Source: CAZQCJ01 sp964591885 (GTDB taxonomy: Bacteria; Patescibacteriota; Microgenomatia; PFEM01; JAPLYW01). Taken from it: DNA of 13,262 bases. The DNA lies in assembly GCA_964591885.1 (NCBI GenBank), contig CAZQCJ010000002.1, forward strand, positions 1 through 13,262. Reading direction: 5' to 3'. Shown one piece after another: positions 1 to 5,451 of this stretch (its first letter is position 1; each line of letters starts with the position of its first letter). A model generated the notes under the pieces. That model searched no databases, had not been told where the DNA came from, and saw nothing but the letters and a program-made list of their open reading frames with translations. A program made the translations under genes and the position numbers.

Positions 1-524
1 TCTTTAATAAGAGACAAAGACCAATTGGTTAAAGATAATTTTGGCCCATTTTCCGCCCAGCCTTTTAAGCCCGGATATTTCTCCTGAAGTTTATTTAAGG
101 CTTTTTGGGCAATATCATCTTTTCCGCCAAGAAAATAAATAGTCCAGTTGTTTTTAGCCGCTAATTGACATAACTTCTCCGTCAAATCAGTCCCGGTAAT
201 TCTTTTTTCTCCCCAACCAGTAAAAATAATTTTCAAACCAGTCCAAAAACCAACTAAAAGTCGAGAAAAAAAGCCTTTTTTCTTTAAAACCTCTTTAGCC
301 CAAAACAAGGCTACGCCATCGGGAATAGCTATATCAGAATGTATCAAAATCTTTTGGAACCAAGGGTGTTTTTGAGCAAAGACTAAGAACTCTGGGTTAG
401 GCGTGGTTACAAAAATTTTCTTTCCTTGCTGCACCTCCTGATGGAGACCCTTTAGCACTTGGTCAAAAGAATCGCCAGTTAAGGTTGTTTTGAAGATTTT
501 AAAGATGTTTCCGTCTTTTTTCAT
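1..524 (-). CDS. WecG/TagA/CpsF family glycosyltransferase (partial, C-terminus beyond window)
   Basis: The frame is open from ATG at 524-522 to the left edge, about 174 codons of a family that usually has 230-260 residues. Family members transfer an N-acetylhexosamine (often ManNAc) from a UDP-sugar to an undecaprenyl-diphosphate-linked sugar at the cytoplasmic membrane, building wall teichoic acid, enterobacterial common antigen or exopolysaccharide. Visible family marks, in order, are a TPNPEFLVFAQKHP segment (around residue 41), SDIAIPDGVALFWA with the conserved PDG, a RITGTDL segment, and a nucleotide-binding-like FLGGK followed by a YPGL motif. An AGAGG Shine-Dalgarno sequence lies about 12 nt upstream of the chosen ATG. 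The exact sugar substrate cannot be read from sequence. The family call is firm; the donor and acceptor are not. Confidence 0.85.
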   Translation of the reverse strand, partial: MKKDGNIFKIFKTTLTGDSFDQVLKGLHQEVQQGKKIFVTTPNPEFLVFAQKHPWFQKILIHSDIAIPDGVALFWAKEVLKKKGFFSRLLVGFWTGLKIIFTGWGEKRITGTDLTEKLCQLAAKNNWTIYFLGGKDDIAQKALNKLQEKYPGLKGWAENGPKLSLTNWSLSLIK

Positions 525-723
525 GGTGCTTTTTATCCTCTTTAGTATCTTTAGGCTTGATTTTTAAGTTTTTGTTTTCTTTTTTTAAATATTTATCTGA
601 AAAAATATCAACTTCTTCTAAAAATCAAGTGATAATCAAAGTCTTATAATAAAAAATATAAAGATTTTCTTTTTACTCGTACAAATGATTGTTGATCTTT
701 TTCGGTTAATAATTATAGGGATA

Positions 724-751
724 TTTTACAAAAAGAGTCTAGTTTGTAAAA
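724..751. repeat. Perfect 9-bp inverted repeat
   Basis: TTTTACAAA (724-732) and TTTGTAAAA (743-751) are exact reverse complements separated by 10 nt. A short T run follows at 756-761 and a TATAAT lies at 765-770. It could be an operator-like site or a weak AU-rich hairpin. Chance is a real alternative in DNA this AT-rich. Confidence 0.5.
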
Positions 752-932
752 AGATGTTTTTGGATATAATTTTTACTCTTTAATTTAGAGCTTTATTAAA
801 GTCCAATTTTCACAAATTATCTCTTTTTTTACTGTTAAGTAGCTAGATTTATTATAAGCTCTCCCCTGTTTATATTTTAATCTTTAAAGAATAAATTTAT
901 AAATCTTATAGTTTTTTATTATAAATATAGTA

Positions 933-960
933 ACAAGATTCTAACAAAGGCAGGTTCTTA
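933..960 (-). repeat. Degenerate solo copy of the 34-bp repeat, directly downstream of mreB
   Basis: Aligned to the array copies at 5390-5451, this 28-nt segment (ACAAG...GGTTCTTA) matches at 25 positions. The three differences disrupt the CTGCC/GGCAG hairpin found in the array copies. It ends 1 nt before the reverse-complemented mreB stop codon (962-964), so it lies in the same place and orientation relative to its gene as the array does relative to argS. Confidence 0.75.
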
Positions 961-961
961 T

Positions 962-1966
962 TCACTTTTGACTAATGGCCCTTTTATAAAGGTCTATATT
1001 TTCTAGAGCAACCCCAACTCCTTTAACAACACATGACAGCGGGTCTTCAGCTGTATGGGCTGGAACACCAATTTCTTGGGTCAAATATTTGCTAAAGCCG
1101 CTTAAGAGACTTGTCCCTCCGCTCATCACAATTCCTTTATCAATAACGTCAGCTGCTAATTCCGGTGGCGTTTCCTCCAATACATTCTTCACCGCACTAA
1201 TAATCTGATTTAAAGTTGGCCTAATTGCCTCAGTAATTTCGGTAGAAGTCAATTCAACAATCTTAGGCAAACCAGTAATGGAATCACGGCCCTTAACTTC
1301 CATCTTTTCTTCCTTAGCCAGAGGCAAAGCCGAAGCTATTTTAATTTTAACTGCTTCCGCTGTTTGGTCACCAACAATCAGATTGTGTCTCTTCTTTATC
1401 CAAAAAGCAATTGCTTCATCAATCTTATTACCAGCTACCCGAACACTTTTATGAACTACCACCGCGCCTAAAGAAATAATCGCCGCTTCAGCCGCCCCTC
1501 CGCCAATATCAATAATCATACTCCCAGAGGGAGCGGCAATGGGAATTTCCGCCCCAATGGCAGCTGCCAAAGGCTCATCAATAAGATAAGCAGTTCTCGC
1601 TCCAGCTGCTTGGGTAGCATCTAGAACCGCCCTTCTTTCTACTTGAGTACAACCAGCCGGAACACAAATCATTACTTCAGGCTTAAAGAAGAAGTTCTTA
1701 CTGCTAACCTTTTGAATAAAATAACGAAGCATTGCTTCAGTAACTATATAGTCAGCAATTACCCCTTCCCTCATTGGCCGTGAAGCCCGAATATTACCTG
1801 GTGTTCTCCCTAACATCTGCCTCGCCTCATCACCAACAGCAATCACCCGATTATCCTCAACGGTTACGGCCACAACCGTTGGTTCATTAAGAACAATTCC
1901 CTGCCCTTCCAACCAAACAAGACTGTTAGCTGTGCCAAGATCAATACCGATACGTTTTGCCAACAT
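962..1966 (-). CDS. mreB: Rod shape-determining protein MreB
   Basis: Bacterial actin homologue of 334 residues, normal for MreB (about 330-350). It polymerises with ATP under the inner membrane and positions the elongation peptidoglycan machinery. The actin/Hsp70 ATPase motifs are in order: phosphate-1 loop IGIDLGTANSLVW (residues 6-18), the IDEPLAAAIGAEIP connect segment, phosphate-2 loop MIIDIGGGAAEAAI, and the adenosine motif GIVMSGGTSLL near residue 280. mreC, mreD and rodA are not adjacent, so it appears monocistronic here. No strong Shine-Dalgarno sequence precedes the ATG, and the predicted leader is only about 18 nt. The stop is TGA, with an out-of-frame TAA just after it. The gene diverges from the PEGA-domain membrane protein gene and shares its regulatory region. 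Confidence 0.97.
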   Translation of the reverse strand: MLAKRIGIDLGTANSLVWLEGQGIVLNEPTVVAVTVEDNRVIAVGDEARQMLGRTPGNIRASRPMREGVIADYIVTEAMLRYFIQKVSSKNFFFKPEVMICVPAGCTQVERRAVLDATQAAGARTAYLIDEPLAAAIGAEIPIAAPSGSMIIDIGGGAAEAAIISLGAVVVHKSVRVAGNKIDEAIAFWIKKRHNLIVGDQTAEAVKIKIASALPLAKEEKMEVKGRDSITGLPKIVELTSTEITEAIRPTLNQIISAVKNVLEETPPELAADVIDKGIVMSGGTSLLSGFSKYLTQEIGVPAHTAEDPLSCVVKGVGVALENIDLYKRAISQK

Positions 1967-1990
1967 TTGAAAATTAAAAATTCAATTTTT

Positions 1991-2020
1991 ATTATAAACT
2001 CTCCTTGTCATTAACTGCAA
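1991..2020 (-). promoter_or_regulatory. Predicted mreB promoter
   Basis: On the minus strand a perfect TATAAT (-10, 1996-1991) follows TTGCAG (-35, 2020-2015; only the TTG matches consensus) with an 18-nt spacer. The predicted start near 1984 leaves about 18 nt of AT-rich leader before the ATG. The -35 hexamer lies inside the spacer of the divergent promoter at 2005-2034. Confidence 0.55.
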
Positions 2021-2034
2021 GGACGTGATAAAAT
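2005..2034 (+). promoter_or_regulatory. Predicted promoter of the PEGA-domain gene
   Basis: TTGTCA (2005-2010, 5 of 6 consensus) and TAAAAT (2029-2034) are 18 nt apart, with a TG one base before the -10, giving the extended form TGATAAAAT. Transcription would start near 2041, giving a leader of about 70 nt. It overlaps the mreB promoter. The same TGATAAAAT appears in front of the tRNA genes at 3309-3317. Confidence 0.55.
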
Positions 2035-2110
2035 GAATAAGATTTACTTTATTAATATTTAAATAAATCATTCTTAATCATCTCTAAATATATCAAAATA
2101 AGGATTTTAA

Positions 2111-3301
2111 ATGATTCGCAAGCGCATTTTTATTTCTTTAGCCCTTGTCATCGGCATTAGTATCACCGCCTATTTCTTAATTAAGCTGGGTTCAGGTTAC
2201 CGGCTTGATTTCACTAACAAAAGTCTACGGCCAACCGGACTTTTAGTTGCCAATTCTCTTCCTAACCAGGCTACTATTTTTATCAACGGCAAAGCCAACA
2301 AAAACAAAACAGCTACCACTTTAAATCTAGCTCCTGGCAAGTATCAGGTTGAAATCAAAAAAGATGGTTTCAGCTCATGGCAAAAAGAACTTTTAATTGA
2401 AAAGGAATTGGTTGTCAAAACTGATGCCTATCTTTTCCCTACCTATCCAGAGCTTAAACCTTTAACTTCTACTGGAGCGGCTAACCCTCTTATCTCGCCT
2501 GATAAAAAAAAGGCTGTCTTTGCTGTTGATAGTGAGGATGAAAAAGCCGGTCTTTGGGTTCTGGATTTAAGCGAAAGAGCTTTAGGCTTAAAGCGAGAGC
2601 CACGTCAAATTGTCCAAAGCGCACCTAAGGGTAGAAATTTTGCCCAAGGAGAGTACCAATGGTCACTAGACTCCAAACAGATTTTAATCACCTTGGCTGG
2701 AGAAACCATTCTAGAAGAAAATTTTCTTCTAGACGCTTCTATCCTTAATGAGGATACAAAACTAATTGATATCACTGAACAAAAAGAAGCTCTTCTGAAA
2801 CGTTGGGATGACGAAAGGGAAATTATCCGACAGGACAAAATCAGTCGCTTGCCTGAAGAATTAATTCAAATCCTAGAGGAAACAACCAAAAATATTACTT
2901 TTTCTTCCGACGAAACTAAAATTCTTTATACAGCTACAGCTTCGGCTTCTATCCCTCAGGAATTAATTCCCGCTCTTCCTGGAGCTTCAACTCAGACTGA
3001 ACAAAGAGATCTTGAGCCAGATAAAACCTATGTTTATGATTTAAAAGAAGATCGTAATTTCGCTATTAACTTACCAGAAGAAGCTGAAGTTAGCTGGTTC
3101 CCAACTTCTAAACATCTCTTAATAATACAAAAGGATAAGATAAGTATCATTGAATATGACAATACCAATCTGGTTGATGTTTACTCTGGTCCTTTTGAAA
3201 ACTCTTTTGCCTTTTCTTTTCCTTCAGGCAATCGCTTGCTAATTCTCACCTCTCTTAGCAAAGAAACTCCTCAAAACCTCTACGCCATTACTCTACGCTA
3301 A
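2111..3301 (+). CDS. PEGA domain-containing membrane protein with C-terminal beta-propeller-like repeats
   Basis: 396 residues. A hydrophobic N-terminal segment (about residues 6-26) after MIRKR predicts a signal anchor with the bulk outside the membrane. Residues about 41-95 form a PEGA domain: small beta-rich unit with the INGK turn, LAPGKYQVEIKKDGF and a following W. PEGA domains are common in surface proteins of walled bacteria and CPR genomes. The remainder carries spaced beta-propeller-like signatures, for example NPLISPDKKKAVF, YQWSLDSKQILIT and ITFSSDETKILYT, typical of TolB/WD40-type blades. No catalytic residues are evident. Start choice is supported by TAAGGA (2099-2104) 6 nt before the ATG. 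It diverges from mreB, which hints at an envelope role, but the actual function is unknown. Confidence 0.8.
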   Translation: MIRKRIFISLALVIGISITAYFLIKLGSGYRLDFTNKSLRPTGLLVANSLPNQATIFINGKANKNKTATTLNLAPGKYQVEIKKDGFSSWQKELLIEKELVVKTDAYLFPTYPELKPLTSTGAANPLISPDKKKAVFAVDSEDEKAGLWVLDLSERALGLKREPRQIVQSAPKGRNFAQGEYQWSLDSKQILITLAGETILEENFLLDASILNEDTKLIDITEQKEALLKRWDDEREIIRQDKISRLPEELIQILEETTKNITFSSDETKILYTATASASIPQELIPALPGASTQTEQRDLEPDKTYVYDLKEDRNFAINLPEEAEVSWFPTSKHLLIIQKDKISIIEYDNTNLVDVYSGPFENSFAFSFPSGNRLLILTSLSKETPQNLYAITLR

Positions 3302-3308
3302 ACATTTG

Positions 3309-3317
3309 TGATAAAAT
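3309..3317 (+). promoter_or_regulatory. Extended -10 promoter for the tRNA pair
   Basis: TGATAAAAT (TG at 3309-3310, TAAAAT at 3312-3317) starts 8 nt after the upstream stop codon. No good -35 hexamer is visible, because that region is the end of the preceding coding sequence. The predicted start near 3324 is 14 nt before tRNA-Arg. Confidence 0.5.
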
Positions 3318-3337
3318 CAATCTAGAAAAAGACTTAT

Positions 3338-3409
3338 GTCCCCGTAGCTCAACGGACAGAGCCCGGGTTTCCTAAACCCGCTATGTAGGTTCGACTCCTG
3401 CCGGGGACG
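3338..3409 (+). tRNA. tRNA-Arg (anticodon CCU), CCA not encoded
   Basis: The cloverleaf folds by eye: acceptor GTCCCCG (3338-3344) with CGGGGAC (3402-3408); D stem GCTC/GAGC; anticodon stem CGGGT/ACCCG (3364-3368/3376-3380); loop TTCCTAA with anticodon CCT at 3371-3373; T stem GTAGG/CCTGC with loop TTCGACT. The discriminator base is G3409. The following bases are CCT, so the CCA tail must be added after transcription. It decodes AGG arginine codons. Confidence 0.95.
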
Positions 3410-3413
3410 CCTA

Positions 3414-3490
3414 CGGGGTGTAGCGCAGTTTGGTAGCGCGCGCGGTTCGGGTCCGCGAGGTCGTGAGTTCGAATCTCACCACCCCGACCA
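3414..3490 (+). tRNA. tRNA-Pro (anticodon CGG), CCA encoded
   Basis: Acceptor CGGGGTG (3414-3420) pairs with CACCCCG (3480-3486). The D stem is GCGC/GCGC, and the anticodon stem CGCGG/CCGCG (3441-3445/3453-3457) closes loop TTCGGGT with anticodon CGG at 3448-3450. The T stem is GTGAG/CTCAC with loop TTCGAAT. Discriminator A3487 is followed by a genomic CCA (3488-3490). It lies 4 nt after tRNA-Arg and is probably co-transcribed with it. It decodes CCG. No terminator follows before the TA promoter. Confidence 0.96.
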
Positions 3491-3498
3491 AGTTCCTC

Positions 3499-3527
3499 TT
3501 GACAAGGTGTACATAACTATGTACAAT
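3499..3527 (+). promoter_or_regulatory. Strong sigma70-type promoter of the toxin-antitoxin operon
   Basis: A perfect TTGACA (3499-3504) and TACAAT (3522-3527, 5 of 6) are exactly 17 nt apart. The -10 ends 6 nt before ATG 3534, so transcription should begin at or within a base of the start codon. This rules out ATGs at 3507 and 3519, which lie inside the promoter. Confidence 0.8.
3508..3525. promoter_or_regulatory. Operator palindrome of the YefM type
   Basis: TGTACATA (3508-3515) and TATGTACA (3518-3525) form a perfect 8-bp inverted repeat around AC. It contains two TGTACA hexamers (3508-3513 and 3520-3525) whose centres are 12 bp apart. It fills the spacer and overlaps four bases of the -10 box, so a bound repressor would block RNA polymerase. 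E. coli YefM-YoeB is known to recognise TGTACA cores, so autoregulation by the antitoxin encoded next to it is the natural reading. Confidence 0.8.
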
Positions 3528-3533
3528 CATTTT

Positions 3534-3788
3534 ATGAGTAATTTAATTTCAATATCAGAAGCCAGAACAAATCTGCCGAAACTAGTTAATAAAGTAAGTA
3601 ATAATCTTAGTCGAATCATCATCACCGTCAGTGGACAACCTAAAGCAACTCTGATAAGCGCCGAAGAGCTGGAATCACTTGAAGAAACAACGGAAATTCT
3701 TTCTCTCCCTGGGGTAGAAAAAAGCATTATTGAAGGTCTGAGACAAGCCGGGCAAGGAAAAGGGGTTCCCCTTTCTGAATTAGAATAA
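3534..3788 (+). CDS. Phd/YefM family antitoxin
   Basis: 84 residues from the chosen start (MSNLISISEARTNL). The N-terminal half has the Phd/YefM DNA-binding and dimer fold signature: SISEAR-NL-KLVNKV, then a beta strand IIITVSGQPKATLIS followed by the EELESLEET helix. The acidic, less ordered C-terminus (through LSELE) is where such antitoxins wrap their toxin. It should neutralise the RelE-like protein encoded 3 nt downstream and repress its own promoter through the TGTACA palindrome. An earlier in-frame ATG at 3507 would start translation inside the -35/-10 spacer, so 3534 is preferred. The mRNA is then effectively leaderless. The gene lies 43 bp behind tRNA-Pro. Confidence 0.9.
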   Translation: MSNLISISEARTNLPKLVNKVSNNLSRIIITVSGQPKATLISAEELESLEETTEILSLPGVEKSIIEGLRQAGQGKGVPLSELE

Positions 3789-3791
3789 AAA

Positions 3792-4040
3792 ATGCAAGTC
3801 ATTATTACGCCTAAGGCTTTAAAACAATACCGACACCTACCAAAACCCGAACAAATTAAGATTAAAAAAAGATTTTTAATCCTTGAAAAAAATGCTCAAG
3901 AAGGTAAAAAACTTTCTGGCCAACTCCTGGGAATAAGATCCTTAAAAGTTTGGCCCTACAGAATAATTTACTTCATTAATACCAAGCAAAAACAAGTTTT
4001 TGTAATCACCATCGCTCACCGGCAAGGAGTTTACAAATAA
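3792..4040 (+). CDS. RelE/ParE superfamily toxin
   Basis: 82 residues, typical for RelE-type toxins. Characteristic features are the N-terminal beta strand and helix MQVIITPKALKQYRHLPKPEQ, a basic helix region, LKVWPYRIIYFINTKQKQVFVITIAHRQGVYK with the LKVWPYRIIY core strand, and the C-terminal HRQGVYK motif usual in this group. Family members cleave ribosome-bound mRNA (RelE) or poison gyrase (ParE). The HRQ-x-Y end is more like the RelE/YafQ side, but the activity cannot be fixed by eye. The start lies 3 nt after the antitoxin stop with no clear Shine-Dalgarno sequence, so translation is probably coupled. The stop is 7 bp from the stop of the convergent peptidase gene, leaving no room for a terminator. 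Confidence 0.88.
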   Translation: MQVIITPKALKQYRHLPKPEQIKIKKRFLILEKNAQEGKKLSGQLLGIRSLKVWPYRIIYFINTKQKQVFVITIAHRQGVYK

Positions 4041-4047
4041 CCAAAGT

Positions 4048-5319
4048 CTATTTTAACAGCTTTAAAAATCTCTCTTCGTTATTGTAGGGCCCAATAATAG
4101 CTAGATTAAGCTTTTCCGGAGCAAAAATATCCTTAGCTACCCGCTGAATATCTTCAGAAGTAACTTTATTAATCTTTTCCATAGTTTCTTGAGGATCTTT
4201 AATCTTTTTTTCCAAAATAGCCTGAAGCGCGTATCTTTCGGCAACCGCGTCAGAATATTCCAAATTTAAAATCAATCTTCCTTTTAAAAACTCTTTGGCT
4301 TTATCCAATTCTTTTAAAGCCACTTTTTGCTTAACAACTCGCCAATATTCATTAAGAATCACTTTTACTGCTTCATCAATTTTATTGACATCTACACTTG
4401 CTTGAGTTACTAGATAACCTGTATCTAAATAAAAACCGCCTGAAGTCCTAACATGATAAGCCAATCCCCTTCTTTCTCTTACTTGAGTAAACATTCTTGA
4501 ACTCATATTGCCGCCTAAAATTATAGCTAAGATTGACAAGGCATAACGATCCGGATGAAAATTAGGATAGCTCCTAAAGCCCAAGCAAAAATGTGATTGG
4601 TTAGTTCTTTTCTTTCTTAATTTAACTCGGGGGTTCTTTTCTTCAGGATAAATATTTGGCTTAAATTTATTACCGGAAACAGGTTTAAGCCCACCAAAAT
4701 ATTTTTCCGTCAAAGCCAAAGCTTCCTTTTCTTCAACTTTTCCAGCTTTAACTACAACCATATTATCTGGAGAATAAAGTTTCTTTTGGTAATGGAGAAA
4801 GTCATCTTTTTGAAAATTTTTAATATTCTCTTTTCCCCCAATAATCTCCCAACCTAAAGATGTCGGACTATATAAAAGTGACTCAAAAACATCGCTAATC
4901 TTTCGGTTAGGAGTATCCTCATACATATTTAATTCCTCAATAATTACTCCTTTTTCCCGCTCAATCTCCTCTTCCTCTAGTTTTGAATTCAAAACCATAT
5001 CTGCCAAAATATCAAAAGCTAAGTTTTGATGAGCAGCATTGGCTTTAACATAATAAATCGTCCATTCTTTCTCGGTCCCTCCGTTAAATTCTGCCCCAAT
5101 ACTATCCAAGGCGCTAGAAATATCCAGAGTTGTCGGCCTCTTTTTGGTCCCCTTAAAAAGCATATGTTCTAGAAAATGAGAAAGTCCGTTAGTCTTTTCA
5201 GTCTCGTAGCGTGAACCGGCCCCAACTCCAATCAAAACTGTCATCGATTCAACACTTTTCATCGGTACAGTAATTAAACGAAGGCCATTTTTAAGGGTGG
5301 TTAGTTGGTGTTTTAACAT
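4048..5319 (-). CDS. M16 family zinc peptidase (insulinase/processing peptidase-like)
   Basis: 423 residues, the standard length of a two-domain M16B protein. The inverted zinc motif HFLEH (H48, E51, H52) is followed exactly 76 residues later by E129 in the EREKGVIIEEL segment, completing HxxEH-x76-E. The N-domain should therefore be catalytically active. The C-domain has the GGNMSSRMF...RERRGLAY substrate-binding signature (about residues 269-288). No signal peptide or membrane segment is seen, suggesting a cytoplasmic peptide- or protein-degrading enzyme. Many bacterial M16B enzymes pair with an inactive partner; none is encoded nearby, so this may act as a homodimer. Upstream is the tandem-repeat array and argS. 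No strong Shine-Dalgarno sequence or promoter was identified. Confidence 0.93.
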   Translation of the reverse strand: MLKHQLTTLKNGLRLITVPMKSVESMTVLIGVGAGSRYETEKTNGLSHFLEHMLFKGTKKRPTTLDISSALDSIGAEFNGGTEKEWTIYYVKANAAHQNLAFDILADMVLNSKLEEEEIEREKGVIIEELNMYEDTPNRKISDVFESLLYSPTSLGWEIIGGKENIKNFQKDDFLHYQKKLYSPDNMVVVKAGKVEEKEALALTEKYFGGLKPVSGNKFKPNIYPEEKNPRVKLRKKRTNQSHFCLGFRSYPNFHPDRYALSILAIILGGNMSSRMFTQVRERRGLAYHVRTSGGFYLDTGYLVTQASVDVNKIDEAVKVILNEYWRVVKQKVALKELDKAKEFLKGRLILNLEYSDAVAERYALQAILEKKIKDPQETMEKINKVTSEDIQRVAKDIFAPEKLNLAIIGPYNNEERFLKLLK

Positions 5320-5337
5320 CTTATTTAATCTTTCTTA

Positions 5338-5363
5338 TTTCGAGCTTTGCGAAAAACAAAGTT
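5338..5363. repeat. Overlapping hairpin-forming sequences beside the tandem array
   Basis: TTTCG (5338-5342) pairs with CGAAA (5350-5354). Alternatively, AGCTTTG (5343-5349) pairs with CAAAGTT (5357-5363) with one G-U on the plus-strand RNA. The two are mutually exclusive. They sit between the array and the peptidase start. Confidence 0.4.
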
Positions 5364-5451
5364 CTGCCAAAGGCAGGTTCTTATTGAAAACAAGGTTCTG
5401 CCAAAGGCAGGTTCTTATTGAAAACAAGGTTCTGCCAAAGGCAGGTTCTTA
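5361..5451 (-). repeat. Three-copy 34-bp tandem repeat with internal hairpin, overlapping the argS stop
   Basis: Units begin at 5361, 5395 and 5429, an exact 34-nt period; the third is cut after 23 nt. Each opens with GTTCTGCCAAAGGCAGGTTC, which holds the inverted repeat CTGCC-AAA-GGCAG, followed by a TTATTGAAAACAAG linker. The final TTA (5449-5451) is the reverse complement of the argS TAA stop. A fourth, diverged copy lies next to the mreB stop. This looks like a small dispersed intergenic (REP-like) element. It might influence mRNA 3' ends. Confidence 0.9.

Larger units (their letters stand above)
525..961. other. AT-rich intergenic region without a convincing gene
   Basis: About 440 bp between the glycosyltransferase start and the mreB stop. 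No frame is longer than about 32 codons. The region contains a TATAAT hexamer on the plus strand (765-770), a perfect 9-bp inverted repeat (724-751), a 7-bp inverted repeat CTTTAAT/ATTAAAG (778-784/795-801), and a degenerate copy of the 34-bp repeat family at its right end (933-960). It must hold the promoter of the minus-strand glycosyltransferase, but I cannot single out a convincing -35/-10 pair. No recognisable ncRNA was seen. Confidence 0.6.

Noticed and set aside
685..783. Small plus-strand frame of 32 codons in the intergenic region
   Set aside because: It has no Shine-Dalgarno sequence or matching promoter upstream, and its composition is what AT-rich noncoding DNA gives.
962..990. 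UGA recoded as glycine (code 25)
   Set aside because: mreB ends in TGA, but the protein is full length there and a further TAA lies just downstream. All other long genes end in TAA or TAG and contain no in-frame TGA, so the standard code suffices.
3527..3802. Minus-strand open frame opposite the antitoxin
   Set aside because: It is a shadow of the antitoxin gene, Ser/Leu-rich, with no family resemblance. The plus strand has the promoter, operator and recognised product.
3467..4047. Integration of the TA module at the tRNA-Pro 3' end
   Set aside because: No duplicate of the tRNA 3' segment is visible downstream and no integrase is present in the window.
5361..5451. Possible mini CRISPR array
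   Set aside because: The 34-nt period is a continuous tandem repeat: the linker is identical in all units and no unique spacers exist, and no cas genes are nearby.
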